The position numbers and the translations under genes are program-made. A stretch of 18,896 nucleotides of DNA from Treponema sp. (GTDB lineage Bacteria; Spirochaetota; Spirochaetia; Treponematales; Breznakiellaceae). The notes beneath the pieces are model-generated. The model was not told the origin of the DNA and made no database searches. It saw only the letters and a program-made list of their open reading frames with translations. Every line of letters begins with the position of its first letter. Position 1 is the first letter of the stretch. The DNA lies in assembly GCA_031284195.1 (NCBI GenBank), contig JAITAI010000165.1, positions 1 to 18,896 of the forward strand, in the 5' to 3' direction. Positions 6,320 to 14,015 of this stretch are shown piece after piece.

Positions 6320-6661
6320 ATGGAAAACGCCGAATATATGACCATTGACGGCCTTCCAATAGAGCTTAACGGGGAGGAAAGTATCCTGGCCCTGATCCAT
6401 AAGGCAGGGATCGAACTACCCACCTTGTGCCACCATCAGGACCTCTCCCTGTACGGAGACTGCCGGATGTGTATGGTAGAAACTCAGGAGGGAACCTGGG
6501 AGTTTGCCTGTTCCACTCCTCCCCGGGCAGGGATGAGCATCAAGACCAACACCCCGGAAATAGAACAGCATCGCCGGGTCTTGCTGGGTCTTTTGTTGGC
6601 CAACCCCGTACCAGACCGGCTTCGGGAATTGGCGGAATGGCTGGGGGTTCCCACACCATGA
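6320..6661 (+). CDS. Free-standing NuoG/HydA-type [2Fe-2S] ferredoxin domain
   Basis: 113 residues that start one base after the stop codon of the NuoF-like gene, with GGAGGA upstream. It has the plant-type [2Fe-2S] ligands C37, C48, C51 and C64 (GDCRMCMVE, FACSTPP), as in the N-terminus of NuoG, HndD and HydA. In those proteins the text after this domain (here HRRVLLGLLLANP) runs into a His/Cys [4Fe-4S] site; here the protein ends about 20 residues later. No continuation is visible in any frame downstream. It could carry electrons between the NuoE/NuoF pair and an unlinked acceptor. It corresponds to the first ~95 residues of StnC in module 2. Confidence 0.88.
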   Translation: MENAEYMTIDGLPIELNGEESILALIHKAGIELPTLCHHQDLSLYGDCRMCMVETQEGTWEFACSTPPRAGMSIKTNTPEIEQHRRVLLGLLLANPVPDRLRELAEWLGVPTP

Positions 6662-7110
6662 CTTGTTCTGTTGCGCTCCAGGGACTCCCCTGAGGGGTGC
6701 GGTTTACCGGATCATTGACTCTATCCAGAGGAATCAATAAAATAAGGACATGTACACGTTATATACAACTTGGTCTTACTCGATGCAGTCCTCATTTCTT
6801 TCCTCTGGAACGTCTTATCATCCGCTCGAACTGGTCCATGCTCTTGATCCCTAGAATTTTTTACCAGTAAACCACGCAAAATCATGATGTACGTGCTGCC
6901 TTACTATTCCTCCGGGTCGTTCATAGGTACCCAAGTAGGATCCGGGTAAGCCGCTTTGGGGCAGATCCGGGTTTTACCGGTATGAACCAGGCGGTCTTGC
7001 ACGTTTTACCCACGGATTTTTTTGTTTACAGAAGAAAATGTAGCCCGTCCTAAACAAGGTCGAGTACCGTCATTTTAAAGTCCGGCAGGTCCGGTCATAA
7101 GGAGCCCTCT
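6662..7110. other. 450-bp gap between the two redox modules
   Basis: No gene-like frame: the longest plus-strand candidate (ATG near 6750, about 34 codons) matches nothing and has a weak ribosome binding site. A small GC hairpin (about 6679-6695, CTCCCC-TGA-GGGGTG) follows the ferredoxin gene but lacks a T run. A 9-bp direct repeat GATCCGGGT occurs near 6940 and 6973. The region may carry a promoter for module 2, but I see no good hexamer pair. It does not resemble the duplicated leader before module 1. Confidence 0.5.
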
Positions 7111-7662
7111 ATGGTCTGTAGTACTACAGGCAAACATGCCGTTTCTCTCGGAGAACCATCCGAAACCATACCCCTGGTAATAGAAGCCCGGGAGATTGTG
7201 AAGGTCGTAGGTTCGGCACCGGAATACGCCATTCCTCTTTTACAGGAAATCCAGCGCCGCCACCGCTTTCTTCCCCAAGACCTGGTGGAAGCGGTATCCC
7301 AGGAATCCCAAATCCCCCTCTCCACCCTTTACGGGGTGGCGACCTTCTATTCCCAGTTCCGTTTCAAACCCCAGGGAACCTATCTCATCCGGGTCTGCCA
7401 AGGAACCGCCTGCCATGTAGCAGGCGCTGAACTGGTTGCTGCAGTGATACGCCAAGAATTGGGCATCCAAGCAGGGGAAACCACTGTGGACCAGCGCTTT
7501 TCCTTGGAATCTGTAGCCTGTCTTGGGTGCTGTTCCCTTGCGCCAGTGCTCATGATCGGAGAGACCATTTACGCTAAGCTCAGCGTCGCCAAAATCAAGG
7601 CGGTTCTCAAAGAATATCAAGGGGCTGCTGCTGCGAAGGAGACTGCTCATGCCGGTTCCTAA
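7111..7662 (+). CDS. stnA: Stn-type transhydrogenase subunit A (NuoE/HydC-like)
   Basis: 183 residues, thioredoxin-like [2Fe-2S] protein of the NuoE family. It has an extra ~20-residue N-terminus, then the helical part (IPLLQEIQRRHRFLP, LYGVATFYSQF) and the cluster ligands C96 and C101 (CQGTAC) and C137 and C141 (CLGCC). AAGGAG lies just before the ATG. It overlaps the next gene by 14 nt. The following genes (a NuoF-like subunit, then a NuoG-GltD fusion) make this the Stn arrangement described for Sporomusa, where StnA and StnB form the electron-bifurcating core. The NuoE family is certain; the Stn assignment rests on gene order and the fusion in the third gene. HndA or HydC would be alternative names. 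Confidence 0.88.
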   Translation: MVCSTTGKHAVSLGEPSETIPLVIEAREIVKVVGSAPEYAIPLLQEIQRRHRFLPQDLVEAVSQESQIPLSTLYGVATFYSQFRFKPQGTYLIRVCQGTACHVAGAELVAAVIRQELGIQAGETTVDQRFSLESVACLGCCSLAPVLMIGETIYAKLSVAKIKAVLKEYQGAAAAKETAHAGS

Positions 7663-9412
7663 AGTCTTGGTGGGCCTGGGTTCCTGCGGTATCGCCGCAG
7701 GGGCCCAAGCAGTGTATACCTATTTGCATGACACCCTGCCCCCGGAAGTAGCCACCGTGGAAGTTACCTCCTGTGTGGGCATGTGCTATGCGGAGCCTTT
7801 GGTAGAGTTCGTCCATGGAGAAGAACGGGTCCTCTTTGGTCCGGTGGATCGGAACTTTGCAGAGGAACTCTGCCGGAACATCCAGCAGGGAATCCTCCCT
7901 GCCACTCACCGGGTCCAGGAAACCGGGGAAGGCTGGGCCTATCTTTCTCAACAGGTCAAGGTGGCCCTGCGGAACTGTGGGCGTATCAATCCTGAAAAAA
8001 TTCAGGACTATCTAGACGCTGGGGGCTACGAGGCCCTCAAAACCTGCCTTACCCGCTACACCCCGGAAGAGGTTATTGCCCAGATCACCGAATCAGGGTT
8101 AGCCGGCCGAGGCGGAGGCTTCTTCCCTACTGGCCGCAAGTGGTCCTTTCTCGCCCATGCCTCGGTAAAGAAAGGGGGGTATAAATACCTGGTCTGTAAT
8201 GCCGATGAAGGAGATCCAGGGGCATTTATGGACCGAGCTATGATTGAGGGAGACCCGCATGGCCTTTTGGAGGGAATGCTCATTGCCGCGTATGCCACAG
8301 GCGCGCGGTATGGGTACATCTACTGCCGGGCAGAGTACCCCTTGGCCATTAAGCGTCTCCGTATCGCTCTGGATGAAGCAGCAGCGTACCGGTTCTTGGG
8401 AGAACATATCCTGGGTACCGGATTTTCCTTCAACCTGAGCATCAAGGAAGGAGCCGGGGCCTTTGTCTGCGGGGAAGAAACCGCGCTCATAGCCTCCATA
8501 GAGGGACGCCGGGGAATGCCCCGTCTGCGGCCCCCCTTTCCCGCGGAATCAGGGATCCGCGAGAGTCCTACTAACATCAACAACGTAGAAACCTATGAGA
8601 ACGTACCCTTCATCATCAACCAAGGCCCTGGGGCATTCAACCGGTACCGAAGCGGAAAAACCGTGGGGACCAAGGTCTTTGCCCTGGCAGGCAAGGTCAA
8701 ACGGGTGGGCTTGGTGGAAATCCCCGTGGGTATGACCATCCGGGAACTGGTGGAAGGTATCGGCGGCGGCAGTTCCACTGGTAGACCCCTCAAGGCGGTT
8801 CAGATGGGGGGACCCTCTGGAGGCTGTATTCCTGAGCGGCTTTTTGACATCCCTATTGACGTGGAATCCATCACCGCTACAGGGGCCATCATGGGTTCCG
8901 GGGGACTGGTGGTGATGGACGAAAAGACCTGCATGGTGGATGTGGCCCGGTATTTCCTCACCTTCATCCAAAACGAGAGCTGTGGGAAGTGTACCTTCTG
9001 TAGAATCGGGACGAAGCGGATGCTGGACATCCTCACCCGGTTTACCCAGGGAGAAGGGAGCGAAGGAGACCTCCTGCTGTTGGAGGACCTGGCAAACCAG
9101 GTGAAAAAGACCTCTCTCTGTGGTTTGGGGCAGTTGGCCCCTAATCCGGTGCTTACCACCCTCCGGTATTTCCGGGAGGAATACGAGGCCCATAGTAAGG
9201 AGAAACGCTGTCCTGCCAAGGTCTGTAAGCCTCTGATCCGGTTTGTCATTCGGGAGGAGGCCTGTACCGGGTGCGGGGCTTGTGTCCGCAGTTGTCCGGT
9301 TAAGGCGATTTCTGGTGAGAAGAAGCGCCCCCATCATCTGGATTCCTTGGGTTGTACCCGTTGCGGTCTGTGCCAAGGAACCTGTACGTTCCATGCCATT
9401 GAGGTCGAGTAG
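7649..9412 (+). CDS. stnB: Stn-type transhydrogenase subunit B (NuoF/HydB-like)
   Basis: 587 residues. A short thioredoxin-like N-terminus has C13, C42 and C46 but has Gly where the first ligand of a CX4C pair would stand, so its [2Fe-2S] site looks incomplete. The NuoF core follows, with FMN loop GRGGGFFPTGRKW (153-165), NADEGDPGAFMDR (184-196) and an intact NAD(H) motif CGEETAL (274-280) with RPPFPA. Then come the [4Fe-4S] site C445, C448, C451 and C491 and two C-terminal ferredoxin clusters (C539/542/545/549, C569/572/575/579). It would bind FMN, exchange electrons with NAD(H) and act at the bifurcation site. AAGGAG precedes the ATG within the overlap with stnA. Confidence 0.9.
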   Translation: MPVPKVLVGLGSCGIAAGAQAVYTYLHDTLPPEVATVEVTSCVGMCYAEPLVEFVHGEERVLFGPVDRNFAEELCRNIQQGILPATHRVQETGEGWAYLSQQVKVALRNCGRINPEKIQDYLDAGGYEALKTCLTRYTPEEVIAQITESGLAGRGGGFFPTGRKWSFLAHASVKKGGYKYLVCNADEGDPGAFMDRAMIEGDPHGLLEGMLIAAYATGARYGYIYCRAEYPLAIKRLRIALDEAAAYRFLGEHILGTGFSFNLSIKEGAGAFVCGEETALIASIEGRRGMPRLRPPFPAESGIRESPTNINNVETYENVPFIINQGPGAFNRYRSGKTVGTKVFALAGKVKRVGLVEIPVGMTIRELVEGIGGGSSTGRPLKAVQMGGPSGGCIPERLFDIPIDVESITATGAIMGSGGLVVMDEKTCMVDVARYFLTFIQNESCGKCTFCRIGTKRMLDILTRFTQGEGSEGDLLLLEDLANQVKKTSLCGLGQLAPNPVLTTLRYFREEYEAHSKEKRCPAKVCKPLIRFVIREEACTGCGACVRSCPVKAISGEKKRPHHLDSLGCTRCGLCQGTCTFHAIEVE

Positions 9413-9421
9413 AGGTATCCC

Positions 9422-11488
9422 ATGTCCTTAGTTACCATAACTATCAATAACCAAACCATGCGTATCGAAGAAGGTTCGAGCATCCTGCAAGCTGCCCGGC
9501 AAGGGGGATTCGATATTCCCACTTTCTGCCATGCAGATCATCTCAAACCCTTTACCAGTTGCTTTATCTGCGCGGTCAAGGTTCACGGCGGCCGGGACAT
9601 CCTGGTCCCCTCCTGCGCCACCTTGGTACAGGAGGGTATGATCGTCACCGTAGAAGACCCGGAGTTGGAAGCCTCCCGCAGGATGTGTGTCAATCTGCTC
9701 CTCTCAGATCACTGCGGAGACTGCCTGTCTCCCTGCCAAAGCGCCTGTCCTTCGAACATTGACATTGCGGGCTTTTTAGCCCTGATCCAGGAGGGAAAGA
9801 CCGCTGATGCTGCCCGGCTTATCCGGGAACAGGCCCCCTTCCCCGGTATCTTGGGCCGGATCTGTCCCCGGCCCTGTGAAGAGGTCTGCCGTAGACAGCG
9901 AGTAGAGGAACCGATTGCCATTTGCAGTATGAAACGGTACATCGCGGATGCAGAGTTGGAACAGTATGGAAGCCCCCAACTCCCGCTTCCCGGAGCGCCT
10001 ACTGGGAAACGGGTGGCCATTGTCGGCGCTGGTCCTGCCGGTATGAGCGCGGCCTACTACTTACGCCTGGCAGGTCATCAGGTACGGGTTTTTGAACAGC
10101 ACCCTGCCAGCGGGGGGATGCTCCGCTATGGTATCCCCTACTATCGGCTCCCAGAGGAGGTACTTAAGGCTGAGCTTGGGGCAGTAGCGGATCTTGGGGT
10201 GGAACTCTGTTTCGGGGTAACCGTGGGAACCGACATAGCTATCAAGGACCTGGAACAGGACTTTGACGCCCTGATCCTGGGAATTGGCGCGCAAGAGGCT
10301 ACTCCCTTGGGGATTCCAGGAGAGGAACTTCCCGGGGTCTGGCCGGGGATAGGTTATCTGGAGGCAGTTGCCAAAAGAAACCCTCCAGAACTGGGAGACC
10401 GGGTCGTGGTGATAGGAGGCGGTAACACCGCGATTGACTGTGCCCGGACCGCGCTTAGAGAAGGACAAGGAAGAACCCAGGTGAGCATTCTCTACCGCCG
10501 GGATCGGGAGGAGATGCCTGCCCAAGATACCGAGATTGCCGAGGCCCTGCATGAAGGGGTTAGGATTGAGTACCTCACCGCGCCGATGGAGATCATCCAG
10601 GAAGGGGACGTGCTCAGCATCACCCTCACCCGGATGGAGCTCACGGCTCCGGATGCATCAGGTCGGCGAAATCCTGTACCGATTCCCGGTTCAGCGTACC
10701 AGGTGCAGGTAAGCGCGGTTTTGGCCGCGCTAGGGCAGCAGGTGTTACCGGACCTTGCCCGGGACCTGGGGCTTGAAACCACCCGAAGAGGAACGATTAA
10801 GGCAGACCCCCGGACTTTTCAGACAGGACGGCCGAGGATATTTGCCTGCGGGGATTGTCAGAGTGGAACGGACACTGCGGTACGGGCCGTGGGTAATGGC
10901 CGGAAAACCGCGTATTCCGTTCATCAGTATCTTTCAGGGCTTCCACTTACCGGGGAACCGGTCCTGTTTAATTCTTCGATGGGACCCTTGGAAGGTCTCA
11001 GTGCAGAGCTTTTCACCGGGTATACGCAGGCAGAACGGGTGCGTATTCCGGTCATCAGCGATGAGGAGCGTCGAACCACGGATAAAGAGGTGGAGACCGG
11101 TGTGGAACCTGGGCTGGCCGTGAAAGAAGCAGCCCGCTGTCTGAGTTGCGGCTGCGATGCTCAGAAGGATTGCAAGCTGCGGCGTTACGCCACCCGCTAC
11201 CAGGGGGATCAGGGACTTTTCGAGCCCCCGGTTTCCGGGGCAAGGCGAGGATACAGCCTCGACGAGAGCCATGAAAAGATAAAGCTGGAAGAACATAAGT
11301 GCATCAACTGTGGGGCCTGTGTGCGGGCCTGTGCGGAGATTAAGGGGCTTAATGTACTTACCTATATAAACCGGGGTTTTACAACCCGTATCCACGTACC
11401 TTTTGGCCGTTCCTTAGTGGATACGGCCTGTGACGGCTGCGGCGAATGTACCAAGGTCTGTCCTACCGCAGGGATCATGCCGCGGTAG
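9422..11488 (+). CDS. stnC: Stn-type transhydrogenase subunit C (NuoG-like plus GltD/NfnB-like)
   Basis: 688 residues. Domains: NuoG-type [2Fe-2S] domain (C36, C47, C50, C65); a Cys-rich linker as in GltD (C98/101/105/109 and C148/152/156/168); an FAD-binding fold with GAGPAG (202-207); an NADPH-binding fold with VIGGGNTA (330-337); the closing FAD motif FACGDC (474-479); a CLSCGC motif (573-578); and two C-terminal [4Fe-4S] clusters (C627/630/633/637 and C670/673/676/680). GltD/NfnB proteins oxidise or reduce NADP(H); fused to a NuoG-like domain this is the published StnC layout, so it should connect NADP(H) to the StnAB core. The gene starts 9 nt after stnB. A glutamate-synthase role is unlikely, as no large GltB subunit is near. 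Any physiological direction is inference. Confidence 0.9.
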   Translation: MSLVTITINNQTMRIEEGSSILQAARQGGFDIPTFCHADHLKPFTSCFICAVKVHGGRDILVPSCATLVQEGMIVTVEDPELEASRRMCVNLLLSDHCGDCLSPCQSACPSNIDIAGFLALIQEGKTADAARLIREQAPFPGILGRICPRPCEEVCRRQRVEEPIAICSMKRYIADAELEQYGSPQLPLPGAPTGKRVAIVGAGPAGMSAAYYLRLAGHQVRVFEQHPASGGMLRYGIPYYRLPEEVLKAELGAVADLGVELCFGVTVGTDIAIKDLEQDFDALILGIGAQEATPLGIPGEELPGVWPGIGYLEAVAKRNPPELGDRVVVIGGGNTAIDCARTALREGQGRTQVSILYRRDREEMPAQDTEIAEALHEGVRIEYLTAPMEIIQEGDVLSITLTRMELTAPDASGRRNPVPIPGSAYQVQVSAVLAALGQQVLPDLARDLGLETTRRGTIKADPRTFQTGRPRIFACGDCQSGTDTAVRAVGNGRKTAYSVHQYLSGLPLTGEPVLFNSSMGPLEGLSAELFTGYTQAERVRIPVISDEERRTTDKEVETGVEPGLAVKEAARCLSCGCDAQKDCKLRRYATRYQGDQGLFEPPVSGARRGYSLDESHEKIKLEEHKCINCGACVRACAEIKGLNVLTYINRGFTTRIHVPFGRSLVDTACDGCGECTKVCPTAGIMPR

Positions 11489-11519
11489 GCAGGAGCAACT
11501 ATATAAAGGTGAAGGCTTT

Positions 11520-11541
11520 TCCCAAAACTTCAGTTTTGGGA
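11520..11541. repeat. Perfect 9-bp hairpin downstream of stnC
   Basis: TCCCAAAAC (11520-11528) and GTTTTGGGA (11533-11541) around a TTCA loop. It follows the last gene of the redox island by 31 nt and could mark the end of that transcript, although no T run follows on the plus strand. It may instead be a dispersed palindromic repeat; I have the impression that similar motifs recur in treponeme genomes, but cannot verify it here. Confidence 0.45.
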
Positions 11542-11653
11542 CAGGTTTAGTACTATAAAGCAGGGGACTTTTCCTGTGGTCATTGCCAGAACCCTCACTA
11601 GACACAAGGAGCCCCTGGCTTTATACTCTCCTCTTTAATGAGAGAGAAAAAGT

Positions 11654-12934
11654 ATGCATGATAAGTATGGGGCACTGGAAAAAGGTTTCACCGCCCCTAT
11701 TCGGGATGTTTTATGGGGGCATATATACCTTACCCCTGCCCTGGAGGCGCTGACTAAATCCGCGCCTTTTATGCGGCTGCATAGGATTTTTCAACTGGGA
11801 CCAACCCATTGCGTCTATCCCGGCGCCACCCATACCCGGGCAGCCCATTCCCTGGGAGTCTATCATCTGGCCCGCAGACTTCTCCGGAACTTCCTGGAAC
11901 AGGGGGCCGATGTATGGACCAGCCCAGGGGGGATCCGTTCCTTTCTATGTGCAGCCCTCCTGCATGATCTGGGCCATTTTCCCTATGCGCACTCCCTCAA
12001 GGAACTGCCCCTGGAGGACCATGAGGTATTGACCGGTACCCGGCTTTTAACCGAGCCCCTTAAAAGCCTGGTAGGAGCCACCGGGGCGGATCCTTATTTT
12101 ACCGCGGCGATTATTAACACCGCCCTACCAGGCGCCCAGGAAAAGGAACTGCTGTTCTATCGGAAATTGCTCTCCGGGGTTCTGGATCCGGATAAACTTG
12201 ACTACTTAAACCGGGATGCCCGGTATTGCGGGGTTCCTTACGGCGCCCAGGATGTGGATTTCATTCTTTCCCGCTTGCATCCTCATCCTGAACGGGGAGT
12301 GGATATTGATTCCCGGGGTATTCCTAGTGTAGAATCCGTCCTTTTTTCCAAATACCTGATGTATAAAACGGTTTATTGGCATCCTTCGGTCCGATCCGCT
12401 ACGGCGATGATCAAAAAAGCGATTCTCCAAGGGCTTAATCGAGGGCTCCTCCCCAAGGAAAAACTCTACGATCTGGATGATCAGGGCCTTTTCTCCCTCT
12501 TAGCAGATCTGGGGGATCCCCTCTTTGCTCTGGGCGAGAAGATCAGGAATGGCCGCCTCTTTGTGGTTGCCGCTGAATTCCCCTATGATCCGGTATGCCA
12601 CCAGGATCTCCTCGCTATTACCAGCCGTTCCCAGCATGAGGAAACCTTAGCAGCAGATTTTTCTGGTGTTTTTCGGGTTCCTTTACGGCCGGAAGAGGTG
12701 ATCATTGATATACCTGAACAAATTACCTTTGAAACCGGTCTCTATGTAGGTGATGAAGGGTGTTATTTTGAGCAGAGTTCCGGTATTTTTAAGGCTGAAA
12801 CCGTAAAAGCTTTTATCAAATCCTTACAGGTCATACGGATCTTTGTCGATCCGGGCTCGGGGACCGAGTATACCGGTAATAAGTATGCCTCTTTACTCTA
12901 TGAGATATTGCACGTAAAGAAAAAATGGATATAG
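11654..12934 (+). CDS. HD-superfamily phosphohydrolase
   Basis: 426 residues of the dGTPase-like HD family (COG1078 type). Metal and catalytic residues are visible: H65 in RAAHSLGVYHLA, the paired H104-D105 in ALLHDLGHFPYAHS, and D183 in LDPDKLDYLNRDARYCGVP. RLHRIFQLG (41-49) near the N-terminus is also typical. Such proteins hydrolyse nucleoside triphosphates or related nucleotides in the cytoplasm; the substrate cannot be read here. A weak GAGAGA ribosome binding site precedes the ATG. It is separated from stnC by 165 nt with a hairpin and is probably its own unit. The C-terminal ~150 residues are less recognisable. Confidence 0.9.
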   Translation: MHDKYGALEKGFTAPIRDVLWGHIYLTPALEALTKSAPFMRLHRIFQLGPTHCVYPGATHTRAAHSLGVYHLARRLLRNFLEQGADVWTSPGGIRSFLCAALLHDLGHFPYAHSLKELPLEDHEVLTGTRLLTEPLKSLVGATGADPYFTAAIINTALPGAQEKELLFYRKLLSGVLDPDKLDYLNRDARYCGVPYGAQDVDFILSRLHPHPERGVDIDSRGIPSVESVLFSKYLMYKTVYWHPSVRSATAMIKKAILQGLNRGLLPKEKLYDLDDQGLFSLLADLGDPLFALGEKIRNGRLFVVAAEFPYDPVCHQDLLAITSRSQHEETLAADFSGVFRVPLRPEEVIIDIPEQITFETGLYVGDEGCYFEQSSGIFKAETVKAFIKSLQVIRIFVDPGSGTEYTGNKYASLLYEILHVKKKWI

Positions 12935-12961
12935 TTCATAGTATAGCGGGAAGAAACTTGC

Positions 12962-12975
12962 AAAAGTGCACTTTT
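12962..12975. promoter_or_regulatory. 14-bp perfect palindrome after the HD gene
   Basis: AAAAGTGCACTTTT, 27 nt after the HD-protein stop codon. It could be a weak terminator (short stem ending in T's) or an operator for the ComFB gene 140 nt downstream. Confidence 0.35.
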
Positions 12976-13049
12976 ACAGATTTACTCTCAAGATTAAGAA
13001 GAAAACCAGCTTATATGGTTAAGTAATAGCCGGGTTCTAAAAAAAACGC

Positions 13050-13079
13050 TTGCATGGTGCAGGTATCTGTACCATGCAA
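13050..13079. promoter_or_regulatory. 13-bp hairpin in front of the ComFB gene
   Basis: TTGCATGGTGCAG (13050-13062) pairs with CTGTACCATGCAA (13067-13079) around a GTAT tetraloop; 12 Watson-Crick pairs and one G-T. Eight A's lie just to its left, so on the minus strand it resembles an intrinsic terminator (stem, GCG, then eight T's). No minus-strand gene enters from the right, so a role as a leader hairpin of the plus-strand ComFB gene is as likely. Confidence 0.5.
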
Positions 13080-13114
13080 AAAGGGAAATAGCCGAGCTAC
13101 TGGAGAGTAAGGGT

Positions 13115-13834
13115 ATGGGATTTTATAATATCAATGAGGATAGGGTTACAGCCGAAGTGAATGCAATCTTTGATCTTATTGAAAAAGGGGGTAATCCACA
13201 AAAAATTTGTACTTGCAGCCAATGCCGTACCGATATCATCTGTTATGTGCTTAACCGTATGGAACCGCATTACGTGGTTTCAAACCGGGGACTTGCCAGA
13301 GTTGCCAGGAGTTCAATTACATACCAGCAGAAAGAAGCGGATATAGTCAGCTTGATATATAATGGGATAAACCAGATCCATTATCACATGCGGCCTTTTA
13401 CTAAACATAAAGATACCGAGGGCAGTTTCTGGAACAACAATAAACCGGTATTCATAATACCTGCGATAATCGGACGGATCTTCAACGGTATCAATTTTGC
13501 GCCCCTGGAAGAGGCTCAGATAGAACTCAGGCACGAACAGACCTTGGTACCTATGTTGGACAGTAATTGGCAGAATCCCTATAATCTGGTGAGCTCCATT
13601 GCGGGGATTTTTACCTTCTTGCCCTGTCCTATACCTGCGGAATCCCAAGGGATCCAGCAAAAGCTGGGATTTTTTCTCGCTATTAAGGCTCCGGGATTTG
13701 AAGCATTGTCCTACAGCTTTAAAGTTTCGGTAATGAGTGAAGTGCCTACGGACAATCTCTTTTCTATGGAGCGAATCTTCCGATTACCGGATATGTATAT
13801 ATTTCCTCTTGATGATGAAGAATCCGGTGCATGA
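13115..13834 (+). CDS. ComFB-domain protein
   Basis: 239 residues. The first ~80 form a ComFB domain: NINEDRVTAEVNAIFDLI, the cysteines C32, C34 and C37 in ICTCSQCRTDIICYVLNRMEPHYV, then SNRGLARVA. The last ~150 residues have no assigned domain and no membrane segment; the sequence is typical soluble globular text with F-rich strands. ComFB was named after a Bacillus competence operon; members of the family have more recently been linked to cyclic dinucleotide binding in cyanobacteria, so a signalling role is possible but not shown here. GGAGAGTAAGGG lies ahead of the ATG. It appears monocistronic, between a hairpin and a GC-rich inverted repeat facing tRNA-Pro. Confidence 0.82.
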   Translation: MGFYNINEDRVTAEVNAIFDLIEKGGNPQKICTCSQCRTDIICYVLNRMEPHYVVSNRGLARVARSSITYQQKEADIVSLIYNGINQIHYHMRPFTKHKDTEGSFWNNNKPVFIIPAIIGRIFNGINFAPLEEAQIELRHEQTLVPMLDSNWQNPYNLVSSIAGIFTFLPCPIPAESQGIQQKLGFFLAIKAPGFEALSYSFKVSVMSEVPTDNLFSMERIFRLPDMYIFPLDDEESGA

Positions 13835-13839
13835 ATTAC

Positions 13840-13869
13840 CTCCTACCTTACCCTTCAGGGGTGGGGGAG
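13840..13869. terminator. GC-rich hairpin between convergent ComFB gene and tRNA-Pro
   Basis: CTCCTACCTTACCC faces GGGTGGGGGAG across a short TTCAG loop, with several G-T pairs. It lies 6 nt after the ComFB stop codon and downstream of the tRNA on the other strand. A T-rich patch (CATCTTTCTC) follows on the plus strand at some distance, so termination is plausible but weakly supported. Confidence 0.4.
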
Positions 13870-13933
13870 ATACTCCATCTTTCTCTAACCTGATATGGAT
13901 ATTGCGTCCCACAGGCTCTGAAGGTCTTCCTAT

Positions 13934-14006
13934 TCGGAGGAGGGGGATTTGAACCCCCGACATCCAGCTCCCAAAGCTGGCGGTATAGCCACTAACCTAT
14001 CCTCCG
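13934..14006 (-). tRNA. tRNA-Pro (UGG)
   Basis: The minus strand folds as a complete 73-nt tRNA: acceptor stem CGGAGGA/TCCTCCG with discriminator A, anticodon stem CCAGC/GCTGG enclosing the loop TTTGGGA (anticodon TGG), and T-arm GGGGG-TTCAAAT-CCCCC. The first C-G pair is the usual identity element of bacterial tRNA-Pro. The 3' CCA is not encoded (ATA follows), so it must be added enzymatically. A clear promoter lies just upstream. Confidence 0.96.
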
Positions 14007-14015
14007 TGGTTCTTA

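Noticed and set aside
3915..6661. Complete HydABC/HndABCD [FeFe]-hydrogenase operon
   Set aside because: None of the H-cluster signatures of the catalytic subunit (such as TSCCPAW or MPCxxKxxE) is encoded anywhere in the window.
8549..9394. A 281-codon open frame on the minus strand
   Set aside because: Antisense to stnB; no ribosome binding site or family resemblance.
9422..11488. Glutamate synthase small subunit (gltD)
   Set aside because: The protein resembles GltD in its middle, but the N-terminal NuoG-like domain, the C-terminal ferredoxin clusters and the NuoE/NuoF neighbours fit StnC; there is no gltB.
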